Both the position numbers and the translations under genes were made by a program. Shown here in pieces: positions 55,603 to 64,000 of a stretch of DNA of 64,000 nucleotides. The DNA is from CAWEYO01 sp963813315 (GTDB lineage: Bacteria; Pseudomonadota; Alphaproteobacteria; Rhizobiales; Rhizobiaceae). Location: the NCBI GenBank assembly GCA_963813315.1, contig CAWEYO010000020.1, positions 124,001 to 188,000 on the forward strand, in the 5' to 3' direction. The notes beneath the pieces are model-generated. The model was not told where the DNA came from and ran no database searches. It worked only from the letters and a program-made list of their open reading frames with translations. Each line of letters opens with the position of its first letter. Within the stretch, counting starts at the first letter, position 1.

Positions 55603-56161
55603 CTAGGGTTCCAGTTCGACATCCCAGTAAAGGTAGTCCATCCAGCTTTCGTGCAGATAGTTCGGCGGAAAGCGCTTGCCGTTGTTGTGCAGGTCGTGGA
55701 CCGTGGGCTGATACGGCCTCTGAAATCGGCCACATCTTCGCCTGTGCGGGGAGCAAGCCGCCTTTCCTGAGGTTGCAGGGCGAGCAGGCGGCCACAACAT
55801 TCTCCCAGGTCGTGGCGCCGCCGCAGTGGCGGGGTATGACGTGGTCGAATGTAAGGTCGTCCGGCGTGCCGCAATATTGGCACTGGAACCGGTCGCGCAG
55901 GAAAACATTGAACCGCGTGAAGGCGGGGTTGCGGGAGGGCTTGATGTAGGTCTTCAGGCTGACGACGCTGGGCACGCGCATGGAAAATGACGGAGACGAG
56001 ACCGAATGCTCGTATTCGGCAACAATGTGCACCCGGTCGAGGAAAACCGCCTTGATGGCGTCCTGCCAGGACCACAACGACAGGGGGTAATAGCTGAGCG
56101 GGCGGTAGTCCGCATTCAACACGAGCGCTGGGAGCCCATGCGGCGACACTGCGATCGTCAC
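55603..56161 (-). CDS. HNH endonuclease (frameshifted at an AAA run)
   Basis: From a GTG at 56161 with GGAGG upstream, it reads VTIAVSPHGLPALVLNADYRPLSYYP, then CQYCGTPDDLTFDHVIPRHCGG with the zinc-ribbon and HNH core. Then ENVVAACSPCNLRKGGLLPAQAKMWPI appears, where the frame shifts within the AAA at 55723-55725. In the other frame QRPYQPTVHDLHNNG runs to the stop at 55603 (DYLYWDVELEP). Removing one base gives 185 residues, normal for this family. A sequence error is the simplest reading. Confidence 0.85.
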
Positions 56162-56288
56162 TTCAAGACCTCCTTGGCTCTCGAACCGATCGGCGCGGAT
56201 AGTGTAAGCCCGAGGTGACAGGAATGTGAAGCGCCCACCGGCTAACACTTGGCCGTAAATAAGGTTGATTTCTCGACTTTTTTGCGGC

Positions 56289-56933
56289 TTAGGCCGGCCG
56301 AAGGGCTTCCCAGCCCTTCCATTCGCGGTAATAGGCCCAGAAAAGCCGCGATGCGACGCCCCGCCACGGCGCCCATGATTCGGCCATTTCAATCAGTGCC
56401 TTCTCGCCCGGACGCTGCTCGTGACCGAATGCATGGCCAACGGCGCTCTGCAGCGCAACGTCGCGCGCCGGGAATATGTCGGGATGCCCCGCCGAGAAAA
56501 GCAGGTAACATTCGGCGGTCCACGGACCAATCCCGGGGACCGCCGTCATCCGGCCGATCGCATCCTTTGCCTCCATCCCGCAAAGCTGAAGCAGGTCGAG
56601 CGCACCAGCAGCCACGGCCTCGGAGACAGCGAGCAGCGTCTTCTGCTTCGGCCTCGAAAGGCCGGCCTGGCGAAACACTTCCTCTCCGGTCGCCAGCAGA
56701 CCTTCCGCTGTCAACGGGTGGACCAGTCGCGCCAGGCGGCCGAAGATCGCGTCCGCACTGGCGCGGGAAACCTGCTGCGACACGACGATCGAAACAAGGC
56801 TCTGGAAGCCCGGCTCTGACAGCCGCAACGGCACCTCTCCGGCAACCTTGCGCACACCTGTCAGCCGCGGATCCATCGCGCAGAGCGCGTCGAGACCGTC
56901 GGAAATGTCGCGTTGCGATGTAATGCGGCGCAT
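56289..56933 (-). CDS. DNA-3-methyladenine glycosylase II-like (HhH-GPD)
   Basis: 214 residues from ATG 56933. The helix-hairpin-helix and catalytic region reads MTAVPGIGPWTAECYLLFSAG with PARDVALQSAVG placing the aspartate. SIVVSQQVSRASADAIFGRL is the conserved substrate-side helix. It excises alkylated bases in AlkA-like repair. The ORF extends upstream through the start of gluQRS; that part is not used. Confidence 0.92.
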   Translation of the reverse strand: MRRITSQRDISDGLDALCAMDPRLTGVRKVAGEVPLRLSEPGFQSLVSIVVSQQVSRASADAIFGRLARLVHPLTAEGLLATGEEVFRQAGLSRPKQKTLLAVSEAVAAGALDLLQLCGMEAKDAIGRMTAVPGIGPWTAECYLLFSAGHPDIFPARDVALQSAVGHAFGHEQRPGEKALIEMAESWAPWRGVASRLFWAYYREWKGWEALRPA

Positions 56934-57010
56934 GTGATCGCACTTGTTCCTGAACCGGCGGCACAGTAGCAATCGGTTGGATTGCCGCACAACCCGATTG
57001 CTGCCGAAAG

Positions 57011-57904
57011 ATGAGCATCCTGACATTCCGCTTTGCTCCGAGCCCAAACGGCGAGTTGCACCTCGGCCATGCCTATTCGGCGCTCATCAACCAGAAGCTG
57101 GCGAACGCAACCGGAGGCCGCCTGTTGCTGCGAATCGAAGATATCGACATTGCCCGCTGCACCGCGGAGTTCGAGCTGGGCATATTCCGGGATCTCGAAT
57201 GGCTGGGTCTCGAATGGCCCCAACCGGTGCGACGGCAATCCAGACATTTCGCCGACTACAAGGCGGCGCTGGAGAAGCTGATCCGTGCCGAACTCGTCTA
57301 TCCAGCCTTCATGAGCCGCGGTGAGATACGCTCTCACATTGCAGGCAATGAGGCTGCCGGCCATCGCTGGCCGCGCGATCCGGACGGCGCGCCGCTCTAT
57401 CCCGGCCTGGACAAGGCGCTTCCCAGGCGCGAGCGGCGGCGTCGCATTGCAAGCGGCGAGCCGTTCGCATGGCGGCTGAACGTCGAGGCCGCGTGCGCTT
57501 CCTTGCGGGAGGGCCTGTCATGGAAGGAGGCCGATTCCGGGATACTCGGCTCGTTCCATTCGGTCGTGGCGGACCCGATGGCCTGGGGCGATGTCGTGCT
57601 GGCCCGCAAGGAAATTCCGACCAGCTACCATCTCTCGGTCGTCGTCGACGATGCACTGCAGGGCGTGACCCATGTGGTGCGCGGTCGCGACCTCTATCCC
57701 GCCACGGCTGTCCAGCGCCTGTTGCAGGAGCATCTCGGCCTGCCGGCGCCGGTCTATTTCCACCATCGCCTGATCAACGGACCGGACGGACGCAAGCTAT
57801 CGAAAAGCAACCGCGATACGGGACTCGCAACCTTGCGCGAAAGGGGCGCCACGCCTGCCGACATCCGGCGCATGGTCGGGTTGGCCGGCACGGATGTCGC
57901 TTGA
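57011..57904 (+). CDS. gluQ: Glutamyl-Q tRNA(Asp) synthetase
   Basis: 297 residues, a truncated GluRS-like enzyme without the anticodon-binding domain. The class I motifs are HLGH (17-20) and GRKLSKS near 256-262. RIEDIDIARC and RWPRDPDGAPLYPG fit the family. It glutamylates queuosine 34 of tRNA-Asp. It is divergent from the glycosylase. Confidence 0.94.
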   Translation: MSILTFRFAPSPNGELHLGHAYSALINQKLANATGGRLLLRIEDIDIARCTAEFELGIFRDLEWLGLEWPQPVRRQSRHFADYKAALEKLIRAELVYPAFMSRGEIRSHIAGNEAAGHRWPRDPDGAPLYPGLDKALPRRERRRRIASGEPFAWRLNVEAACASLREGLSWKEADSGILGSFHSVVADPMAWGDVVLARKEIPTSYHLSVVVDDALQGVTHVVRGRDLYPATAVQRLLQEHLGLPAPVYFHHRLINGPDGRKLSKSNRDTGLATLRERGATPADIRRMVGLAGTDVA

Positions 57905-57911
57905 GCTGCAC

Positions 57912-58215
57912 TCAGTGGGTTGGCAGCCGCTCCAACATCCTGATCTGACGCGGGAGGCAGACGCGGACGTCGTAATTGTTCACCACCGTGTGTCGCGCCG
58001 CCTCGCGCAGCGGACGATATTGCTTAGGAAATGCGAGCGCATCGATCACCTTGTCCGCCAGCGCCTCTATCCGACCGACCAAGTGGACGCGCGTAAGATC
58101 AAGCTTGTCCTACCCGAGCCATAGGAAACGCCGTCGCCGCCGACAATCAGCGCCCTTGCCCGCGGGCGGGCCTCAAGGATCCGCAACCCTTCGTTCTTGA
58201 GTTGTCGCGCGGCGG
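57912..58215 (-). pseudogene. Glycosyltransferase family 4 remnant with internal deletion
   Basis: Reading leftward, pieces match the C-terminal half of a GT4 enzyme: RARALIVGGDGVSYGSG, a frame change, DKLDLTRVHLVGRI, then directly ALADKVIDALAFPKQYRPLR and VNNYDVRVCLPRQIRMLERL, ending at 57912. The 60 or so residues normally between VGRI and ALADKV (the YPFVLSWSLLEAM region) are missing. The start is lost. It resembles, but is not a copy of, the intact gene at 52617. Confidence 0.8.
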
Positions 58216-58282
58216 CTGCCACCGCAACTCAGAGTTGCCCTATCTCTGGATCGACGTTGCCGTGCGGTCCATGAACCGATGG

Positions 58283-60073
58283 TCAGGCGGGCAGGCCGGC
58301 AAGGCGCATGCCCTCGCGCAGGCGCTCCACGTCCTCCGGTTGCTGCAGGAGCGATCTATCAATGAGCCAATCCACGTAGTCTTCAGGCCCCGCCGTCGGC
58401 TCGCCACGCCACAAACTCCTGAGAGATTGAATAACCAACTTGCCGCATTGCTGCGCCTCATCGATCCGGCCAAGATGACCATAAGCTGCAGCACGCCAGC
58501 CCATGTCACGCGCGTGCCGTCCAGGGCTATCGAATGTTAGTTTCTCGAAAATGAGAGCAGCTTCGTTGTAGCGCCCGAGCTGAAAGAGGAAGCGCGCAAG
58601 CACGGCATTGTACCAACCTGGATGGCGCGGATTGAGCTTGAAGGCGATTTCAGCCACGGCCAGCGCTCGCTCCGGCTTGCCGATGCATCCCTGCATCCAG
58701 GCCCAGTACATCAGAATGGTGGGATCGTTTGGGTTCATTGCCCTGGCAAGATCCACGTGATGTTCGGCGCGGTCGAAGTCACGTCCGATCAGACAAGCGA
58801 AGCCGAGCGTGGAGTGCACCCTCGGATCGTTTGGATCGAGCACCAGGGCCTGTTCAGCCAAACGAAGCGCCTTTACGCGGTCCTCGTCCTGTTCCACTGG
58901 GACGCCCACCACGTCGAATGCGCGGGTCAAGTGAGAAAAGGCAAGGCCCGTGTAGGCACGGGCGAAGGTGGGATCGATCTGGAGTGCCTGTTCGTACAGC
59001 GCCTGAACGCGCTCCTGTGCTTCCGGCGTGAACACATCGGAGAGACGATAGCCTTGAAGGAAGAGGTCATAGGCGCGGATGTCTTCCGGAGGCCGTCGCC
59101 GCGCCGCGATCTCACTATCCTCTCGGACGCGCTGGGCAACCGTCGCGACGATGTTCTGCGCGATTTCCTCCTGGATGGCGAACACGTCTTCCATTGCGCG
59201 GTCGTATCTCTCTGCCCATAGATGAAGACCGTTGACGGCATCCACGAGCTGCGCCGTGATGCGGACACGATCCCCAGCCCGGCGCACGCTGCCCTCAACG
59301 ACGTATCCGGCACCGAGCGAGCGGCCAACATGCCGCACGTCCACACTTTGGCCGCGAAACGCGAATGTGGAGTTGCGGGCAATCACCGTGAGTTCTCTGA
59401 AACGGGAGAGCTCCGTGATCACGTCCTCCGTCATGCCATCGCTGAAATAGGTCTGCTCGGGATCACCGCTCATGTTCTCAAAAGGCAGAACCGCAACCGC
59501 GGGCTTGTCGGCACTGACGCTGGGAGGCAGCGGGGAGGGAGAGCCAGCGAGAACCATTTGGTATGCCCTGACGGGGCGCGCGATGTTCTTCAGTCGCTGC
59601 TCGCCCGCATACTCGAAACGGACATCGAGTTTGCCCGAGAGATGGTCGTAAGCCGAGCCCGAGATCAACACGCCGCCCGGGGGGCACAATTGTTCCAGAC
59701 GGGCCGCGATGTTGACGCCATCGCCCAGCAGATCATCGTCTTCCACTACGACATCGCCGAGGTTGACACCGATGCGCAGGGCGATCCGGGGCTCGGAAGT
59801 CCGCTTTTCCTGCCAGCCGGCTACCTGTGTTTGCACCGCAGCCGCGCAGGCTATCGCGCTGACCACGGAGCCAAACTCGGCGATCATGCCGTCACCCATC
59901 AGCTTGACGATGCTGCCGCGATGCTCGGCCAGCAGCGGCTCCACGAGGGAGTGCCGCAGATATTTCATCGCAGCCAGCGCCCCGGTTTCGTCGTTCTCGA
60001 CAAGTCGCGCGTAACCGACCACGTCGGTAACCATTATGGCGACCAGCTTTCGCTCTGTCTTAGGCAACGTCAT
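58283..60073 (-). CDS. Class III cyclase with FlgO/TolB-like domain and TPR repeats
   Basis: 596 residues. The cyclase domain occupies 1-170 with VTDVVGYARLVEND (Asp17) and LMGDGMIAEFGS (Asp61). A linker leads to a FlgO/TolB N-like region from about 185 (KPAVAVLPFENMSGDPEQTYFSDG). Tetratricopeptide-like repeats span about 340-560. This architecture is abundant in rhizobia and is thought to couple protein-protein sensing to cAMP production. No membrane helix is evident. Confidence 0.93.
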   Translation of the reverse strand: MTLPKTERKLVAIMVTDVVGYARLVENDETGALAAMKYLRHSLVEPLLAEHRGSIVKLMGDGMIAEFGSVVSAIACAAAVQTQVAGWQEKRTSEPRIALRIGVNLGDVVVEDDDLLGDGVNIAARLEQLCPPGGVLISGSAYDHLSGKLDVRFEYAGEQRLKNIARPVRAYQMVLAGSPSPLPPSVSADKPAVAVLPFENMSGDPEQTYFSDGMTEDVITELSRFRELTVIARNSTFAFRGQSVDVRHVGRSLGAGYVVEGSVRRAGDRVRITAQLVDAVNGLHLWAERYDRAMEDVFAIQEEIAQNIVATVAQRVREDSEIAARRRPPEDIRAYDLFLQGYRLSDVFTPEAQERVQALYEQALQIDPTFARAYTGLAFSHLTRAFDVVGVPVEQDEDRVKALRLAEQALVLDPNDPRVHSTLGFACLIGRDFDRAEHHVDLARAMNPNDPTILMYWAWMQGCIGKPERALAVAEIAFKLNPRHPGWYNAVLARFLFQLGRYNEAALIFEKLTFDSPGRHARDMGWRAAAYGHLGRIDEAQQCGKLVIQSLRSLWRGEPTAGPEDYVDWLIDRSLLQQPEDVERLREGMRLAGLPA

Positions 60074-60106
60074 GTAGGTCCACTGTCGTTAGGCGCTCGA
60101 TTGCCA

Positions 60107-60334
60107 TCATTCTTGAAAGCCGAGAGACAATAGCCCCGTCTTGCAGCCGCGACGACCCAAAATCGCGGCGAAGGTCTCGCTTTTGGAAGCAGTCAAAGTG
60201 TTGCGGCCCCGGAGAAACATGTCCCGCACACCGCGCTCGAAAAGCTTGTCACCTTTCGGATCGTCCGGCAGAAACGGCAGCCGCCAAAACAAAAACCCAA
60301 ACACTCCGGCAACGCGTGTCGCCAGATAAAACAA
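60107..60334 (-). CDS. Possible small hydrophobic-headed ORF
   Basis: 75 codons starting MFYLATRVAGVFGFLFWRLP. It has a plausible N-terminal helix but no clear ribosome site and no family I recognise. It fills most of the 297-bp gap between the cyclase and the ydcH-type gene. It may be a chance ORF. Confidence 0.25.
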   Translation of the reverse strand: MFYLATRVAGVFGFLFWRLPFLPDDPKGDKLFERGVRDMFLRGRNTLTASKSETFAAILGRRGCKTGLLSLGFQE

Positions 60335-60370
60335 CCACGCGGCCGCGCGGCTATGGGTTACTCAATGCCT

Positions 60371-60550
60371 TCAGTGTGTGGTTGGTTGAGCTTTCAGTTT
60401 CTCAATCTCGTCCTTGAGTGCCAGCTTGCGGCGCTTCAGCTTCACGATTTCGAGGTCGTCGATCGACGGATGGAGCAATGCTTCGTCAATCTCGCGCTCG
60501 ATATCACCGTGTTTGCGTTGCAGCTCTTCAAGATGGTTGGCAAGCGACAT
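60371..60550 (-). CDS. YdcH/DUF465 family small protein
   Basis: 59 codons: MSLANHLEELQRKHGDIERE, then LLHPSIDDLEIVKLKRRKLA and LKDEIEKLKAQ. The coiled-coil with KLKRRKLALKDEI is the DUF465 signature. GGGAG sits before the ATG. Function unknown. It lies 238 bp from a second member of the family, on the opposite strand. Confidence 0.85.
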   Translation of the reverse strand: MSLANHLEELQRKHGDIEREIDEALLHPSIDDLEIVKLKRRKLALKDEIEKLKAQPTTH

Positions 60551-60788
60551 TATTGGTTTCTCCCTTCACGTTCCTCGATGCAACCGGCACGGGGGGCGCC
60601 CGCCGCTAACTCGCCCAACATGACGGTACCGTGACAGTTTGCCACTTCATCGTTTCGAAGTCGATTTCGCGGTAGTAGCATTTCCTGTCGTCATGAAATG
60701 TGTTATGAGCGGCGCGCCGGAATCAAGTGTTTTCGGTCCCGCCCGGAAAGGCGCTATCTTGGGCGCCGGAGACCAGCAGACGGTAGAC

Positions 60789-60992
60789 ATGTCGGAACAG
60801 GAACAGGCCGAGATTCGTCTCGAGTTTGCGCGGTTGAAACAGGAGCATGCGGATTTCGACGCGGCGATCAATGCGATGATCGCGATGGGTTGCGATCGGT
60901 TGCAGGTTCAGCGCATGAAAAAGAAAAAGTTGGCGCTGAAAGACCGGTTGACGCTTCTCGAGGACCGGATCATTCCCGATATCATCGCCTGA
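60789..60992 (+). CDS. YdcH/DUF465 family small protein, second copy
   Basis: 67 residues: EIRLEFARLKQEHADFDAAI then RLQVQRMKKKKLALKDRL and TLLEDRIIPDIIA. It shares the KKKLALKD block with the opposite-strand gene but has a longer ending. It lies 29 bp before purE and is likely in its operon. Confidence 0.85.
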   Translation: MSEQEQAEIRLEFARLKQEHADFDAAINAMIAMGCDRLQVQRMKKKKLALKDRLTLLEDRIIPDIIA

Positions 60993-61021
60993 GCGAAGTC
61001 CTTCCTGCCGGGAAAAGCGCC

Positions 61022-61519
61022 GTGAGCAAAGACCGTCCTGAAGTTGCCATCATCATGGGAAGCCAGTCCGACTGGGCGACGATGAAGCACGCAGCCGAAA
61101 CGCTGGAAGCGCTCGGCATTTCCCATGACAACCGCATCGTTTCCGCTCACCGGACGCCGGAGCGGCTCTACGAATTCGCCCGAGGCGCAAGAGGCGAAGG
61201 GTTCAAGATCATTATCGCGGGAGCGGGCGGGGCGGCGCATCTGCCTGGCATGACGGCCGCGTTAACGCTGCTGCCAGTGTTCGGCGTGCCAATCGAGTCG
61301 AAGGCACTTTCAGGGCGGGATTCGCTGCTGTCGATCGTGCAGATGCCTGGCGGCATTCCCGTCGGCACGCTGGCGATCGGCAAACCCGGCGCGATCAACG
61401 CAGCATTGCTCGCGGCGGCGGTGCTGGCGCTTGGAGACAATGAGCTGGCTGCGAGGCTTGAGGCCTGGCGGGCCGAGCAGACCGCGAAAGTCGCCGAAAA
61501 ACCTGCGGACCCGGCATGA
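61022..61519 (+). CDS. purE: 5-(carboxyamino)imidazole ribonucleotide mutase PurE
   Basis: 165 residues from a GTG at 61022 (the family motif starts PEVAIIMGSQSDWATM). SAHRTPERLYEFA carries the catalytic histidine and GAGGAAHLPGMTAA is the binding loop. It converts N5-CAIR to CAIR in purine synthesis. The stop overlaps purK by four bases. Confidence 0.95.
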   Translation: MSKDRPEVAIIMGSQSDWATMKHAAETLEALGISHDNRIVSAHRTPERLYEFARGARGEGFKIIIAGAGGAAHLPGMTAALTLLPVFGVPIESKALSGRDSLLSIVQMPGGIPVGTLAIGKPGAINAALLAAAVLALGDNELAARLEAWRAEQTAKVAEKPADPA

Positions 61520-62598
61520 CTGTGCCGCTTCCAGCCGGCTCGACCATCGGCATTATCGGCGGCGGTCAGCTCGGTCGTATGCTTGCAATGGCGGCGGCCC
61601 GCCTCGCCTACCGCACAGTCGTGTTGGAACCTCAGGGTGATTGCCCGGCCGCACAGGTCGCCAATCGCCAGATTGTCGCGGCCTATGACGATGCCTACGG
61701 TCTTGCCGAGCTTGTCCGCGATTGCGACGTCGTGACCTACGAATTCGAGAATGTTCCGGTGGAGTCGGCCAAAATGCTGGCCGCCGACGTGCCCGTCTAT
61801 CCGCCGCCGCGCGCTCTCGAAGTCTCGCAGGACCGCGTGGCCGAAAAGTCCTTCCTGAACGGCATCGGAATATCCACAGCAGGGTACCGTCCCGTGGATG
61901 ACGACCGGCAGTTGATCGATGCTCTCAGGCAATTTGGCGGCATGGGCGTCCTCAAGACCCGCCGCCTCGGCTATGATGGAAAAGGGCAGCGCGTGTTTCG
62001 CAACGTCGGCGGCGACGACCTGTCCGGCGTCTATGCGGCGATGGGCGACGTGCCGCTGGTTCTGGAGGCCTTCGTGCGGTTCAACCGGGAGATTTCGGTG
62101 ATCGCCGCCCGTGGGCGCGAAGGACAGCTTGCCGGCTACGACCCCGCCCAGAACCTTCATAGCGGCGGCATTCTTCGCACATCCACCGTTCCCGCCGAGG
62201 TATCGGACGCGACGGCCGAGGCCGCGCGTACCGCGTCTTTCGCGATTTTGGAGGCGCTGGACTATGTCGGAGTGATCGGCGTCGAGTTCTTCGCGATGAG
62301 GGATGGCTCGCTTATGGTCAACGAGATCGCACCTCGCGTTCACAATTCCGGGCACTGGACGGAGGTGGCGTCAGTCACGTCGCAATTCGAGCAGCATATC
62401 CGCGCGATCGCCGGCCTACCGCTCGGCAGCACGGAAAGGCATTGCGACTGCGTGATGGAAAACCTGATCGGCGGCGATGTCAAACGCGCAGAGGCATTGC
62501 TTGCGGAGCCTGATCTGGTTTTGCACCTCTACGGCAAGGCTGAAGCCCGGGCCGGCCGCAAGATGGGGCATTTCACGCGGATCCGTCCCCGAAGGTGA
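61516..62598 (+). CDS. purK: 5-(carboxyamino)imidazole ribonucleotide synthase PurK
   Basis: 360 residues, ATP-grasp fold. IGIIGGGQLGRMLAMAAARL at the start, TRRLGYDGKGQRVF and VNEIAPRVHNSGHWTEVAS are diagnostic. It makes N5-CAIR from AIR, ATP and bicarbonate and works with PurE, to which it is coupled by an ATGA overlap. Confidence 0.96.
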   Translation: MTVPLPAGSTIGIIGGGQLGRMLAMAAARLAYRTVVLEPQGDCPAAQVANRQIVAAYDDAYGLAELVRDCDVVTYEFENVPVESAKMLAADVPVYPPPRALEVSQDRVAEKSFLNGIGISTAGYRPVDDDRQLIDALRQFGGMGVLKTRRLGYDGKGQRVFRNVGGDDLSGVYAAMGDVPLVLEAFVRFNREISVIAARGREGQLAGYDPAQNLHSGGILRTSTVPAEVSDATAEAARTASFAILEALDYVGVIGVEFFAMRDGSLMVNEIAPRVHNSGHWTEVASVTSQFEQHIRAIAGLPLGSTERHCDCVMENLIGGDVKRAEALLAEPDLVLHLYGKAEARAGRKMGHFTRIRPRR

Positions 62599-62645
62599 TC
62601 GATTCCGCTTCCCGAACCGGGCAAACGCATCGGCAAGAACAACCG

Positions 62646-63167
62646 TCAGCCCGCAAGGTGACGGAACGTCGCGATCACCTCCTCATAGACCCTGCGCTTG
62701 AAAGGTACGATCAGTCCCGGAAGGTCGCCCATCGGGCGCCAGTCCCAACGGTCGAATTCGGGTTCGTGGCCGCCGGGCGGCGGGTTGATGCGGATTTCAC
62801 TCTCATCACCGTGAAATCGGAAGGCGAACCATTTCTGGGTCTGACCGCGATACTTGCCTTTCCAGACGACGCCGATCAGTTCGCGCGGCAAATCATAATT
62901 GATCCAGTGCGGCGCTTCGGCGAGAAGCCGCAGGCTCTCCATGCCGGTTTCCTCGAACAGTTCGCGCTTGGCGGTCGAAAGCGGTTCTTCGCCCCTGTCG
63001 ATGCCGCCCTGCGGCATCTGCCAAAGCTTGTCGGAGCCCGACATCTCGTTGTCGGGCTCGCTAATGCGGTGGCCCACCCAGACAAGGCCCTTCTCGTTCA
63101 GCACCATCATGCCGACGCACGGCCGATAGGGGAGAGCTTCCGGAGAAATCGGTTTTCCTCTGGCCAT
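62646..63167 (-). CDS. rppH: RNA pyrophosphohydrolase RppH
   Basis: 173 residues. The Nudix box GGIDRGEEPLSTAKRELFEETG lies at 54-75, split here from the opening YRPCVGMMVLNEKG. It removes pyrophosphate from 5' triphosphorylated mRNA and starts decay. An upstream in-frame ATG at 63185 (MGEEKS) is an alternative. It is 10 bp beyond the deacetylase gene. Confidence 0.94.
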   Translation of the reverse strand: MARGKPISPEALPYRPCVGMMVLNEKGLVWVGHRISEPDNEMSGSDKLWQMPQGGIDRGEEPLSTAKRELFEETGMESLRLLAEAPHWINYDLPRELIGVVWKGKYRGQTQKWFAFRFHGDESEIRINPPPGGHEPEFDRWDWRPMGDLPGLIVPFKRRVYEEVIATFRHLAG

Positions 63168-63177
63168 CGACTTTTCC

Positions 63178-64000
63178 TCACCCATGTTCGGGGTCGCTGA
63201 CCAGCGCGGAAACCGGCACAATCTCGATGCCGCGCTTCCTGGCCTCGCCGATCCACGAGGACACAGCGTCCACGGTGACGTCGAACGCTGATCCGGTGCC
63301 GATCGCAAAACCCTTGGCGCGTGCTGTTCGTTCCAGTTCATCAAGCTTTTTCAGCACGTCGCCACGCGCACGCACGACATCGATCGTAGCGTCGGCTTCG
63401 GCGAACGGCACGCCGCTTTTCAGCGCAAGCTCGGCTGCTACGCTGCGGGACGACGATCCGTCGTCGAGATAAAGCAGGCCGCGCCGCCCGAGATCTTCCA
63501 TGACCGGAGCCATGGCGGCGCGATCGGCCGAGAAACGTGCGCCCATATAGTTCATCAGGCCGGTGTAGTTGGTGGTGCGCGACAGCGTCCAGTGGAGGCT
63601 GGCGATGTTGTCGCCAGCTTTCGCTCCGACCGTCAGCGTGTTGCGGCCCGGATTTACGTTCGGATAGTCGAACGGTTCGAGCGGCACCTGCATGATGATC
63701 TCATGACCCTCACGGCGGGCCGCCTGCATCCAGCGGCCGATGCTGTTGCCATGCGGCGCGAAGGCTAGTGTAACTTCCTCCGGCAGCTTCTCTATCGCTT
63801 CCTGTGTGCCGGTTTGAGAGACGCCGAGGCCGCCGATTACGATAGCGACACGGGCGCCGCGCGCACCGGACCATGGCCGGGCATAGACGTCCACCGGCCG
63901 CCGGCCATCGGCGGCGCGGATGGGCAGCGGGCCGTCCGGCGATTGCTCGATCAGCGCTCTGTCCGGCAAATGGGCGACCCTGAGGTTCTGGCCGATTGTG
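63178..64000 (-). CDS. Divergent polysaccharide deacetylase (YibQ family), N-terminally truncated by window
   Basis: The frame is open past 64000 (TIGQNLRVAH precedes LPDRALIEQ). The NodB-like fold is marked by VAIVIGGLGVSQTGT, FAPHGNSIGRWMQAARREGHE and NYMGARFSAD. YLDDGSSSRSVA replaces the usual metal triad. YibQ-type proteins are periplasmic with uncertain activity. It is in an operon with rppH, as is usual in rhizobia. Confidence 0.9.
   Translation of the reverse strand, partial: TIGQNLRVAHLPDRALIEQSPDGPLPIRAADGRRPVDVYARPWSGARGARVAIVIGGLGVSQTGTQEAIEKLPEEVTLAFAPHGNSIGRWMQAARREGHEIIMQVPLEPFDYPNVNPGRNTLTVGAKAGDNIASLHWTLSRTTNYTGLMNYMGARFSADRAAMAPVMEDLGRRGLLYLDDGSSSRSVAAELALKSGVPFAEADATIDVVRARGDVLKKLDELERTARAKGFAIGTGSAFDVTVDAVSSWIGEARKRGIEIVPVSALVSDPEHG

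Noticed and set aside
55244..56392. A 382-residue protein at the HNH locus
   Set aside because: Its C-terminal third is out-of-frame antisense of dsbB after a homopolymer frameshift; the true end lies in the other frame at 55603.

Overview
The window reads as a chromosomal segment of a high-GC alphaproteobacterium of the Hyphomicrobiales, most like Mesorhizobium and its Phyllobacteriaceae relatives. This is inferred from gene families (IalB, DUF6494, DUF2934, two YdcH proteins, a Frc-like sugar ABC system), from gene order, and from several rhizobial palindromic repeat families. There is one tRNA (Leu-CAA). I see no rRNA, CRISPR array, prophage or complete insertion sequence.

Layout. 1-5.6 kb is an accessory block: a class III cyclase/ATPase/TPR protein, a 64-aa cysteine-free peptide with a leader-like acidic motif, a heme-oxygenase-like diiron (HDO-type) protein and a large S41 peptidase. 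5.9-27.2 kb is housekeeping: lysE-type exporter, rlmN, ialB-like, ykvA, LMW phosphatase, thpR, a tesA / ybbA-ybbP divergon, BI-1, GNAT, SH3 protein, map, radC, an AI-2E permease, gshB, comM and typA. 27.5-34.7 kb holds an M3 peptidase, beta-carbonic anhydrase, DUF429 protein, pyridoxal kinase, a small membrane protein, LemA and two TPM proteins. Every one of these is split by frameshifts, several traceable to one surplus base, mostly in a short G or C run, so sequence error is more likely than decay. 34.8-45.7 kb holds a GNAT, ppa and a divergent amino-sugar locus: kinase-GntR-SIS-nagA leftward, and murQ-binding protein-two permeases-ATPase rightward. 46.7-50.9 kb is a second sugar ABC locus with its own GntR/FCD regulator. 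51-64 kb holds an acyl-CoA ligase overlapping a glycosyltransferase, tRNA-Leu, a DedA-like protein, dsbB, an HNH nuclease, a DNA glycosylase, gluQRS, a glycosyltransferase pseudogene, a second cyclase, two ydcH-type genes, purEK, rppH and the start of a YibQ-type deacetylase.

How genes work together. The amino-sugar locus forms a plausible complete route: ABC import, phosphorylation by the BadF-type kinase, MurQ etherase, NagA deacetylation and SIS-domain deamination to fructose-6-phosphate. Near-identical 17-bp operators precede both divergent units, next to the GntR gene. The second sugar locus has a perfect 15-bp palindrome upstream of its binding protein, well suited to the linked FCD regulator.

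The best candidate for something undescribed is the peptide / HDO / S41 cassette at 2.4-5.6 kb. The best structural signal is a 139-bp MITE-like palindrome with four copies or derivatives within 13 kb.
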